9,428 bases of DNA from UBA8444 sp964003875. GTDB taxonomy: Bacteria; Bacteroidota; Bacteroidia; Flavobacteriales; UBA7312. Positions 1 through 5,615 of the stretch are shown here, in pieces. The notes beneath the pieces are model-generated. The model saw only the letters and a list, made by a program, of their open reading frames with translations. It searched no databases and had not been told where the DNA came from. The DNA lies in assembly GCA_964003875.1 (NCBI GenBank), contig CAXFLH010000058.1:1-9428 (forward strand), read 5' to 3'. The translations under genes and the position numbers were made by a program. Position 1 is the stretch's first letter. Each line of letters begins with the position of its first letter.

Positions 1-391
1 TTACATAAAAGGCATTACCAGTAGAAGACATACCAACAAATTCAACCCCCATTTTATCTGCTTTTTCAATGGTATCAGCAAAATTTTTAAGCACAACCTC
101 AACACTACATTTTATAAAATCATATTTTTCTTCATTAAATTTTCTACCACCTATCAAATCATCGCTTAAAAAAATTGCCCACTCACCGTAATCAAGTGTT
201 TTTAAAGCATAGTTAAAATTATTTTGTATGCCAGTTGGTAAATTAGTTTCGATTATAGTAGCTTTTTTTGAAATATTTTTAAATTTGTCTGCATTGTTGT
301 GGCATAGTATTGTATGCTCAAAATCAAGCATTTTAGATGTTGTATTATTTTCGTATCGATCATAATACATTAAAAAGGTTTTATAATTCAT
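1..391 (-). CDS. Glycosyltransferase-like protein (GT-A fold), C-terminus cut by window edge
   Basis: An open frame of 130 codons starts at ATG 389-391 and runs off the left edge without a stop. Its ATG overlaps the end of the ParB-like gene by 11 bases, so the two are probably co-translated. The segment at residues 69-80 (YGEWAIFLSDDL) looks like a nucleotide-sugar glycosyltransferase of the GT-A fold: a beta strand ending in an Asp-Asp pair (D77, D78) at the place of the metal-binding DxD motif. It is preceded by a Rossmann-like alternation of strands and helices (LCHNNADKF, then TIIETNLPTG). A later block, GVEFVGMSSTGNAFY (115-129), is also compatible with such enzymes. Phage enzymes of this kind, including the TET/JBP-associated glycosyltransferase group, can add sugars to modified DNA bases. 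Placement next to a ParB-like gene fits that group, but the family call rests on pattern only. It could instead modify a virion or host glycan. Confidence 0.5.
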   Translation of the reverse strand, partial: MNYKTFLMYYDRYENNTTSKMLDFEHTILCHNNADKFKNISKKATIIETNLPTGIQNNFNYALKTLDYGEWAIFLSDDLIGGRKFNEEKYDFIKCSVEVVLKNFADTIEKADKMGVEFVGMSSTGNAFYV

Positions 392-965
392 TTTTATACA
401 TTTTTATTAAATATAAAATAAGCTGAGTATTATCTTCAAGCTCTTCCTTTTCTCTTATTTCTATAAGATCTTTTATTGTTTTTTCATATTCATCAGAGTT
501 AAAATACAAGGTAATCTGTTTTATTTTGGCATTTATATATGTATCAAGTTCGTGGTCAAATATGTCTTTGTCAATGTCTGGCTCTTTGTCCTCATCAAAA
601 TAAATCTTTGGCAAATCCAAGCCCCATTCTGATAGCTCTTTAATCTCCCATTCATTTGCCAATATATCCCAGTCCCATTCTCCAAAGCTGCTGTTATCTT
701 TAATAACAAATTCTTCCTGCTGTTTTTCACTCAAATTGTTTGCCTGTACTATATAAACCTCTTGTAGTCCGGCATCTACAGAAGCCCTGTATCGCATATT
801 ACCACCTAATATTATATTGTTTTCATTTACAACGATCGGTCTTAATTTAAGCATCTCTGGAAAATCCTTTATACTTTTTACTAATTTTTCAAACTTGTAA
901 TCTTTTATCACCCTTGGGTTTTTAGGGTTAAGTTTTACTTCTGATATGTTTACTTTTTTTATCAT
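381..965 (-). CDS. ParB-like N-terminal-domain protein
   Basis: This 194-residue protein opens with a ParB/sulfiredoxin-type domain. N13-P14 and NPR (16-18) come first, then a helix, then RPIVVNENN (42-50), then the signature GGNMRYRA (54-61), which corresponds to the GGxRRxxA nucleotide-binding/nuclease motif. It lacks the helix-turn-helix and dimer domains of chromosomal ParB. Instead, DNSSFGEWDWDILANEW (90-106) and a WGLDL segment (114-118) follow; this extension is typical of phage ParB-like proteins linked to DNA methyltransferases or terminases. The C-terminal 70 residues are charged and unrecognised. The start codon shares ATGA with the end of the upstream exonuclease gene, and the stop overlaps the glycosyltransferase-like gene. 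ParB-fold proteins here are usually thought to be CTP/ATP-binding or nuclease-like factors acting on DNA. The exact role (DNA modification, packaging or nicking) is unknown. Confidence 0.8.
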   Translation of the reverse strand: MIKKVNISEVKLNPKNPRVIKDYKFEKLVKSIKDFPEMLKLRPIVVNENNIILGGNMRYRASVDAGLQEVYIVQANNLSEKQQEEFVIKDNSSFGEWDWDILANEWEIKELSEWGLDLPKIYFDEDKEPDIDKDIFDHELDTYINAKIKQITLYFNSDEYEKTIKDLIEIREKEELEDNTQLILYLIKMYKNEL

Positions 966-1756
966 AACGTTCCTCTTATTGTGTAGCTATCTATATCTAC
1001 ATTATCTACAAAAAATTGCTTATACCTTGCAATTGCTTCATAGGTTTTTTGTTTACCACTTAAATAAAATTCCTCACTGCAATCAATGATGCCTATATCA
1101 AGTGAACCTTTGTCTATAACTAAAAATACAAAATTTTTATAATTAATTCCGAAAATCGTAGAATAGATAAATACCTGTACATCGTAATTAAGTTTATATG
1201 GGCTGCCGGTTACATACTTTTTCTTAGGGTCCCATAGATCTATATCCATCGTTGTTTTTAAATCTACAATACGATTACCACATAATACATCTGCCTTACC
1301 ACGAAAAGGGATGCCCTCAATAATTCCGATACTTGGCACCTCATAATCACATTTTGTTAGCAATCTTAATGCTTGTTCGTTTTTAAATATTGCATCTTGC
1401 AGTCGTTCTGTTTCAGATCTTTCCTTTGCTGTAAATATTAAATCTTTGCCTTGGGCAGCTTCTCTAAACTTTTTTGTGTTTCTGCTTTGAACATCTACAA
1501 ATATTTGCTTTGAAAATTTTTCTGGCTCTAATACTGCACAATGCAATAACCATCCGGTTTTCATAGCCGATGTCATAGGCTGTGCATAATCTGTAATATA
1601 CTTATATCTTTTTGGGCTTTTTAATAAATGTTTTATTGATGAACTACTTAGGGCAGCTTTGCCTAAATATCCATAATAAAATTCATCATTTGTCATTTGT
1701 TTTACCAAATCGCTCACTTCCCAAGTTTTTGAATCGAGCAGCGTAATGTTTTTCAT
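962..1756 (-). CDS. PD-(D/E)XK exonuclease, RecE/RecB-like phage type
   Basis: This 264-residue protein carries the full layout of the phage PD-(D/E)XK exonuclease family related to the RecE and RecB nuclease domains. It has an N-terminal LSSSSIKHLLKSPKRY block (36-51), a conserved GWLLHCAVLEPEKF block (68-81, with H72 and E78), and RGKADVL (152-158, D156). The catalytic strand is IVDLKTT (163-169, D165 and K167), and the QxxxY motif is at Q194-Y198. The family degrades linear double-stranded DNA to make 3' single-stranded tails for annealing-type recombination or replication. The ATG at 1756 follows an A-rich leader. It overlaps the upstream coiled-coil gene by 71 bases, which is long for this window. 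An internal ATG (M21, 1696) would cut the overlap to 11 bases and keep all motifs. No recognisable RecT/Beta-type annealing protein is adjacent. Confidence 0.85.
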   Translation of the reverse strand: MKNITLLDSKTWEVSDLVKQMTNDEFYYGYLGKAALSSSSIKHLLKSPKRYKYITDYAQPMTSAMKTGWLLHCAVLEPEKFSKQIFVDVQSRNTKKFREAAQGKDLIFTAKERSETERLQDAIFKNEQALRLLTKCDYEVPSIGIIEGIPFRGKADVLCGNRIVDLKTTMDIDLWDPKKKYVTGSPYKLNYDVQVFIYSTIFGINYKNFVFLVIDKGSLDIGIIDCSEEFYLSGKQKTYEAIARYKQFFVDNVDIDSYTIRGTL

Positions 1757-1988
1757 CTAATTTTTCTTTTAATTGTTCTACTTGTTTTTGAAGTTTAATA
1801 GTTTCAGACCTGTATTTTTCCTGTAAAATTAAATTTTCTGCCTGTAGGCTGTTAGTATAAAAATGCATTTCCCATATTAAACTACACTTATTTAGGTTTT
1901 CTTTTGTTCGGTTTTTTTGATATTCTTTTATAAGGGTTTCGGCAAGGTAAGTAGTTTTTGCCTGATACATTTGAAATTGATAATTCAT
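1686..1988 (-). CDS. Small coiled-coil protein of unknown function
   Basis: I do not recognise a family for this 100-residue protein. It is helical throughout. Residues about 47-82 (NSLQAENLILQEKYRSETI onward) show a heptad-like pattern of leucine, isoleucine and valine among charged residues, as in a dimeric coiled coil. The last 20 residues are basic and probably disordered. Its start shares ATGA (1985-1988) with the stop of the methyltransferase-like gene, so translation is coupled. Its 3' end overlaps the exonuclease by 71 bases if that gene starts at 1756, or by 11 bases if it starts at 1696. Position suggests a partner of the neighbouring DNA enzymes, but nothing in the sequence proves it. 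Confidence 0.6.
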   Translation of the reverse strand: MNYQFQMYQAKTTYLAETLIKEYQKNRTKENLNKCSLIWEMHFYTNSLQAENLILQEKYRSETIKLQKQVEQLKEKLDEKHYAARFKNLGSERFGKTNDK

Positions 1989-2590
1989 AATAGAGATTTT
2001 AAAATTTCATCACAAAGCTGTTCGGGAACAATGCTTCTTAAATAATTATTTTTTAATCCTTGAGTTCCTGTTCTTGATCCTCTTGGTGCTGCTTCGTGAC
2101 AGGGCATACCATTTTTACACATTTTTTTAGGTACCCATTTTGCATTATTTGTCCAAATATCTGTGGGCTTCATTCTTTTGTCCCCATATTGACAATAAGT
2201 AACAGTATTTCTAATTCCTATATTTTGCATAAAATCCATTTTTCTTAACATACCTCTTGGATTTTCTATAAACCAATATTTAGGCTTTAAAATTTTTATT
2301 ATTTGTAAAGTTTTTTTTACCATATTATCACTTTTAATTGCAAAATCTGATAAAGGTTTATTTTTTGGTCTATGATGAGATATAGCAGCTATACTATATG
2401 ATGTACAAGGGGGACTTGCCCAAATAATATCAGGACTAAAAGGTATTTTATTCAAATTAAAATCCATAATATCAGTAACGTAGTCAATATTTGGAAAAGG
2501 TTTGTGATCGGTTGTAAAGGTTTTGTAGCCTAATTTTTCAGCTCTTTTACTAAAACTTCTTGAGCCTGCAAATAATTCAAGTACATTCAT
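1985..2590 (-). CDS. C5-cytosine-DNA-methyltransferase-like protein, short phage form
   Basis: This 201-residue protein has key motifs of the 5-cytosine methyltransferase fold. Motif I (AdoMet binding) is LELFAGSRSFSK (4-15). The catalytic loop is SPPCTSYS (59-66), where C62 is the presumed nucleophile. FIENPRG (107-113) corresponds to the ENV motif with its catalytic glutamate (E109). A later QYGDKRMKPTDIWTN block (134-148) resembles motif VIII, and PEQLC (189-193) sits where motif X is expected. Normal C5 methyltransferases exceed 300 residues because of a target-recognition domain between motifs VIII and IX. Here that domain is missing or reduced to a short Cys-containing stretch (158-164), so site preference is unclear. 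Likely roles are protection of phage DNA from restriction or the first step of base hypermodification. The 34-base gap upstream is A/T-only, with an AAATAAATAAAT leader directly before the ATG. Confidence 0.75.
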   Translation of the reverse strand: MNVLELFAGSRSFSKRAEKLGYKTFTTDHKPFPNIDYVTDIMDFNLNKIPFSPDIIWASPPCTSYSIAAISHHRPKNKPLSDFAIKSDNMVKKTLQIIKILKPKYWFIENPRGMLRKMDFMQNIGIRNTVTYCQYGDKRMKPTDIWTNNAKWVPKKMCKNGMPCHEAAPRGSRTGTQGLKNNYLRSIVPEQLCDEILKSLL

Positions 2591-2624
2591 ATTTATTTAT
2601 TTATATAAAAATAAAAAAAATATT

Positions 2625-2765
2625 TTACTTATTGCGATCTCTCCAATATGAATAACAAACAGCAAGGCGTTGATCTCGGTCTGGATATTTGTTTTCCATT
2701 TCCGAATCAGCAACACATCTGATTATATATTCACTTTGTTTTTCTTGTTTTCTTGGTTTAGGCAT
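2625..2765 (-). CDS. Small conserved phage-type protein (46 aa, RCV...AVCYSYW motif)
   Basis: This 46-codon gene fills most of the gap between the nuclease-like gene and the methyltransferase-like gene. The protein starts MPKPRKQEKQSEYIIRCVAD and ends with DQRLAVCYSYWRDRNK. The pattern of a PKP(K/R) start, an RC segment (R16, C17) and a (D)QRxAVCYSxW end (C38, W41) is one I recognise from small proteins in many tailed phages. Those occur both alone and as the N-terminal part of larger phage proteins. No biochemical role is known to me. Its ATG overlaps the stop of the preceding gene by 8 bases (2758-2765), which supports real translation. The two conserved cysteines may bind metal or form contacts, but that is a guess. 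Confidence 0.7.
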   Translation of the reverse strand: MPKPRKQEKQSEYIIRCVADSEMENKYPDRDQRLAVCYSYWRDRNK

Positions 2766-3177
2766 CGTTTAAATTTTTTATAATAGCATCACGCTCGTTA
2801 ATTAAATAACAATCTTTTAAAACTTTTTTACTTTTCCAAAGTGTTGTTTCCGGACACCAAAGCTTTACAATTTTTGTAGGGTTTAATTTATTTAACCAAA
2901 ACATATAGTTAGCCTTTGGATCGTTCACAAAATATAGCTTGACAATATTCTCATCCATTGCCATTAATTTATCATACTTATATTTTTCAAGTAATTTTTC
3001 TTCATAGTAATCGTTTCTGAATTTCATTTCAATAACACACTCGTAGCCCTTGGGTGTTAATCCTCTTGCATCGTAATGCTCAAATTCATTCTTGCTCCAT
3101 ACAAGCTCCCAACCATCAAGGTTTAATAAGGCTACCACAACCCTTTCCCATTTATGTATATCTTTTATTGTAGACAT
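2758..3177 (-). CDS. PD-(D/E)XK nuclease-like protein
   Basis: This 139-residue protein has the minimal core of a PD-(D/E)XK nuclease: an N-terminal helix with a glutamate (E11), an aspartate ending a strand in EHYDARG (33-39, D36), and the strand CVIEMKFR (47-54) giving E50-x-K52. A further alpha/beta segment follows (KYKYDKLMAM, then LYFVNDP). The size matches small stand-alone phage members such as Holliday-junction-resolvase-like or VRR-Nuc-like enzymes. It probably cuts DNA during replication or recombination, but the substrate cannot be read from the sequence. It overlaps the upstream small gene by 13 bases and the downstream 46-codon gene by 8. It may not be catalytic: the conserved block is short and I judge homology by motif alone. 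Confidence 0.6.
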   Translation of the reverse strand: MSTIKDIHKWERVVVALLNLDGWELVWSKNEFEHYDARGLTPKGYECVIEMKFRNDYYEEKLLEKYKYDKLMAMDENIVKLYFVNDPKANYMFWLNKLNPTKIVKLWCPETTLWKSKKVLKDCYLINERDAIIKNLNDA

Positions 3178-3380
3178 TCATCAACTTCTCTAATCCATTG
3201 CTTAATTTGATTTTTATTACAAGTGCAGAAGTTGATCTCGTAATATTTGTGGTTTTTATATTTGGCGTGTAACTCACAAATAAGTTTAAATTCTTCTTGT
3301 TCAAGGCTTGGTTTATATGCCTCCATTTTTTTTTTGGCTTCCTGCCATCGCTGTATGTCTAAAGCTCTATCTTGTTCCAT
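3165..3380 (-). CDS. Small Cys/His-containing protein of unknown function
   Basis: This 71-residue protein is charged and helical in its first half. Its second half holds CELHAKYKNHKYYEINFCTC (35-54) followed by NKNQIKQWIREVD. The set C35, H38, H44, C52 and C54 could bind a zinc ion, and the NQIKQWI helix could contact DNA or a partner. I recognise the general shape from small proteins of Bacteroidota phages, but no function is established. It overlaps both neighbours (22 bases with the upstream 45-residue gene, 13 with the downstream nuclease-like gene), so it belongs to the same transcript. Confidence 0.6.
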   Translation of the reverse strand: MEQDRALDIQRWQEAKKKMEAYKPSLEQEEFKLICELHAKYKNHKYYEINFCTCNKNQIKQWIREVDECLQ

Positions 3381-3496
3381 TTTTTTCTACGCTCATCGCA
3401 CCCACAATCTTTTCCAAGTAATTTACTTATTTTTTTTGTAAGCCAATGTATGCCGGTGTAATATGTTATGTTATATACTAAATCTCCTAACTTCAT
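3359..3496 (-). CDS. Small CGCD-motif phage-type protein (45 aa)
   Basis: Reading the gap downstream of the sigma-like gene gives a 45-residue protein starting MKLGDLVYNITYYTGIHWLT and ending with DCGCDERRKKWNKIEL. The combination of a short GD start, a TGI(x) segment, and a CGCD(E)RKxKxN end (C31, C33, D34, R36) matches a small protein type frequent in phages and prophages of Bacteroidota and other hosts, usually among DNA-metabolism or packaging genes. No function is known to me; the Cys pair may bind metal. The start shares ATGA with the sigma-like gene stop (3493-3496) and the end overlaps the next gene by 22 bases out of frame. Both features are normal for this compact operon. Confidence 0.7.
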   Translation of the reverse strand: MKLGDLVYNITYYTGIHWLTKKISKLLGKDCGCDERRKKWNKIEL

Positions 3497-3972
3497 ATTA
3501 TTTCTTTTAAAATTTTTTTTACTTTGTTATACGTTCTGTAAAGGCTGTAATAACTGATTTTACTTTTTTCTGATAATTCTTTAATACTTGTGCCACCCTC
3601 AATAATCCTATACACTTGGCTATCGTACCAAAACATTTCGTCTAATTTTTTATTTACCTTATTATATTTTTCTTGTATATCTTCCTCAATCCTGTTGTAC
3701 CTTTTGATCTGATTTAGATAATCATCTATATTAATAACATTTACTTTGCCTTTTTTTATTTGTAAATTTATTGTCATATGCCGAAGCATCTGATAAATGT
3801 AAAAGTAATTTATATCATCATCGTAACTAAGGTCTTTGCCTTGTCGAATATATTTTAGCACACGGACATACATCTCCTGTACCAAATCTTCTGCGTAATC
3901 TTTTATGCCAAATGATCTTACAATATTAATCCAGTCCTGATGTCGGTCGGTTAGTTTGTTTTCTATACTCAA
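3493..3972 (-). CDS. Sigma-70-like transcription factor (phage)
   Basis: This 159-residue protein has the two-domain layout of small sigma factors. YAEDLVQEMYVRVLKYI (26-42) matches sigma region 2 helices (the typical pattern is DxxAEDLVQExFxxxL). The C-terminal part, about 113-155, resembles region 4 with a helix-turn-helix (TSIKELSEKSKISYYSLYRT, 128-147). A charged linker rich in Asn and Lys joins them. It probably redirects host RNA polymerase to phage promoters, or acts as a diverged regulator. The start is a TTG (3970-3972) that shares TTGA with the stop of the helicase gene; the next in-frame ATG (M34) would delete part of region 2, so TTG is preferred. A rare start codon coupled to the previous stop may hold expression low. 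Terminase-small-subunit-like proteins can also carry such HTH segments, but the AEDLVQE motif favours a sigma-like role. Confidence 0.7.
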   Translation of the reverse strand: MSIENKLTDRHQDWINIVRSFGIKDYAEDLVQEMYVRVLKYIRQGKDLSYDDDINYFYIYQMLRHMTINLQIKKGKVNVINIDDYLNQIKRYNRIEEDIQEKYNKVNKKLDEMFWYDSQVYRIIEGGTSIKELSEKSKISYYSLYRTYNKVKKILKEII

Positions 3973-4883
3973 AAAGGTGCCTTAATCTGTTCAACTAAAG
4001 CTAAATTTAGAGTTTTTTTTCCATTTACCAAAAAGCCCACATTATTCTTAATGCTTTTTAGCATAATCGGACTGTCAATAGGCGTAGGTCTGCCACCGGT
4101 ATCGTTGTCTTTTACCTTTCTTATATGTATGTAATTATTCATCCAGTCTGTTGGATGCTGTGTATATCTATGAACTACAATAAAATCATCAGCACGATTC
4201 ACAAACTTACCTCCACCCTCAACATCTGAAGCTAATGGTGGTATTGGATGCCCTGCATATTCGTGTTGTAATGGGTGTTTAATTCTTAAGGCATTTGTGG
4301 CAGCGTGTGTTGTTAGCCATATGCTTATATTATTTGTTTTGCAAAATAATCTCATCTGACTTGTCGCTTCATAATCATACTCGTGTCCGTTTAATCCATC
4401 CAATAAATCACGATCTTTCATTAAGCTGTTATACGGATCAATTAAAAAGCCTTGATAATCCCACGCCTGTTTTACGGCTTCTGCAAATTTTAATAACTGC
4501 CGGTATGTGTATAATTCACTTGTATCAACAAATTTAAAATGATCAAACACAAACTTACAATGAGTGTCAAATCTTTCAGTAGATATTTTATTGATAGGTT
4601 TTTCTTCTAAAAATTCTACAAGTTTTTTTATAATTGTGTGAGGATCGTTTTCGCTACTAAATACAAGCCATTTGATTTTATGCTTAATAGAATAAAGCAG
4701 CATTAAAAATAAGGTTACTGTTGTTTTTCCAACGTTGGCGTGTCCAAGTATTAAATTAAAATTGCCGGACTTGAATCTAAAATATTCATCAATCTCCGGC
4801 AAATCTAACTTAAAGCCCTCGGTAATCTCACCCTTTCTAATTTTTATTAGCTTGTCAATTTCATCATCATAATTAATTAACAT
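3969..4883 (-). CDS. DnaB-like RecA-fold ATPase (phage replicative helicase core)
   Basis: This 304-residue protein is a single RecA-fold motor. Walker A is GHANVGKTT (47-55), and a SSEN strand end (77-80) supplies the likely catalytic glutamate E79. Walker B is GFLIDP (145-150, D149), and WLTTHAA (189-195) carries a sensor-like histidine H193. A late basic strand, YIHIRKVKDNDTGGRP (251-266), fits the arginine-finger region of hexameric helicases. This resembles the C-terminal half of DnaB or T7 gp4 helicase without an N-terminal primase or DnaB-N domain. It is expected to unwind DNA at the phage fork as a ring. A RadA/KaiC-like recombination ATPase is the alternative. It lies directly after the SSB-tail gene and is translationally coupled to the sigma-like gene. 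No primase gene is visible in the window. Confidence 0.8.
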   Translation of the reverse strand: MLINYDDEIDKLIKIRKGEITEGFKLDLPEIDEYFRFKSGNFNLILGHANVGKTTVTLFLMLLYSIKHKIKWLVFSSENDPHTIIKKLVEFLEEKPINKISTERFDTHCKFVFDHFKFVDTSELYTYRQLLKFAEAVKQAWDYQGFLIDPYNSLMKDRDLLDGLNGHEYDYEATSQMRLFCKTNNISIWLTTHAATNALRIKHPLQHEYAGHPIPPLASDVEGGGKFVNRADDFIVVHRYTQHPTDWMNNYIHIRKVKDNDTGGRPTPIDSPIMLKSIKNNVGFLVNGKKTLNLALVEQIKAPF

Positions 4884-4896
4884 TCAGCAAATATAA

Positions 4897-5178
4897 TTAA
4901 AAAGGTAAATCATCACGATCTGGGCTATGATCAGCAGCTTTTACTTCTTCTGCTTTTTGTACTTCCGGCTTTTTATCTAATTCTTTAAAATACCATTTAT
5001 CTTTTTTTGATAGCTTCATTTCAAATTTAACATAGTCTTCATCTTCAAATTCTTCTTTTAGTTTTTCGTACTGCTTTTCCCAATCTTCCTTTTTTAATTT
5101 TATCTGATAAAGCCAATCTTTATACTGATCAGCATAAATACCTTGTACAAACTTAATTTCTTTATTTTTCGTAGACAT
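4897..5178 (-). CDS. Protein with SSB-type acidic tip (candidate ssDNA-binding protein)
   Basis: This 93-residue protein ends in HSPDRDDLPF, a near copy of the acidic C-terminal tip of bacterial single-strand DNA-binding proteins (DDIPF in E. coli SSB), which recruits replication and repair partners. Its body (KFVQGIYADQY, 9-19, then a lysine/glutamate-rich helix and KWYFKELDKK, 61-70) does not look like a standard SSB OB fold. It resembles a small protein type that I have seen in Bacteroidota phages and cannot name. I infer an SSB substitute or SSB-interactome hub at the phage fork; the helicase gene follows after 13 bases. The ATG at 5176-5178 is chosen because the in-frame upstream start at 5187 is only a TTG. 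The gene overlaps the preceding one by 17 bases. Confidence 0.65.
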   Translation of the reverse strand: MSTKNKEIKFVQGIYADQYKDWLYQIKLKKEDWEKQYEKLKEEFEDEDYVKFEMKLSKKDKWYFKELDKKPEVQKAEEVKAADHSPDRDDLPF

Positions 5179-5602
5179 ATTCTTCAAATTTTTTCGCTGT
5201 TTGTATTATTAATTTTAAATCTTGCTCGTAGTTGTCAAGATCAATTGCTCCGTGTAAATCAGTTGCCCTATTTAAACAACTGAGCCTGTTAATGTATTTT
5301 TGTTTTACTACATCCGAAACATAATTACTTTCCGGTTTTACATACTTTGCTTGAATTGGATCGGCACCAACGTGTTGGTTAAGTTTTTTTGTTTTGCTAA
5401 TACTTTTTTTATGCTGATCGTATTCATATTCAATTTCATCACCTACTTTAAATGTTAAATTTATTGGGTGCTTGTATTTTACATTTTGCAAATCTGCAAA
5501 GTCAATTGTGAATTCAGCCATTTCAACTGTTTGCCCTTCTTGGTTTTTATACTTCCAAGTTGAGTTTTCTACTATTCTTGTTACTTTTCCTGTTTTTTTC
5601 AT
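5162..5602 (-). CDS. Probable nucleic-acid-binding protein of the replication module
   Basis: From ATG 5600-5602 this is a 146-residue protein. The first 75 residues (TGKVTRIVENSTWKYKNQEG, then EFTIDF and FKVGDEIEYEYD, 51-62) are predicted beta strands separated by turns, compatible with a small OB-like barrel. The C-terminal half has YINRLSCLNRATDLHG (103-118), a short helix resembling the RxxxLxxA segment at the end of some phage single-strand-binding or recombination proteins, then a helical tail. Context between a coiled-coil protein and the SSB-tip protein supports a role on single-stranded DNA. The frame stays open upstream to a GTG at 5641, but ATG 5602 is preferred because it avoids overlap and begins right at the predicted domain. 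Family not identified. Confidence 0.6.
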   Translation of the reverse strand: MKKTGKVTRIVENSTWKYKNQEGQTVEMAEFTIDFADLQNVKYKHPINLTFKVGDEIEYEYDQHKKSISKTKKLNQHVGADPIQAKYVKPESNYVSDVVKQKYINRLSCLNRATDLHGAIDLDNYEQDLKLIIQTAKKFEEYVYEK

Positions 5603-5615
5603 AAAGCTAATATAA

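Noticed and set aside
533..730. 65-codon minus-strand frame inside the ParB-like gene
   Set aside because: Lies wholly within the ParB-like gene in another frame and shows no domain or start context.
3247..3441. 64-codon plus-strand open frame
   Set aside because: Antisense to two tightly overlapping small minus-strand genes, no known motif.
4295..4537. 80-codon plus-strand open frame inside the helicase gene
   Set aside because: It is antisense to a gene with clear Walker motifs, has no recognisable motif, and all neighbours are on the minus strand.
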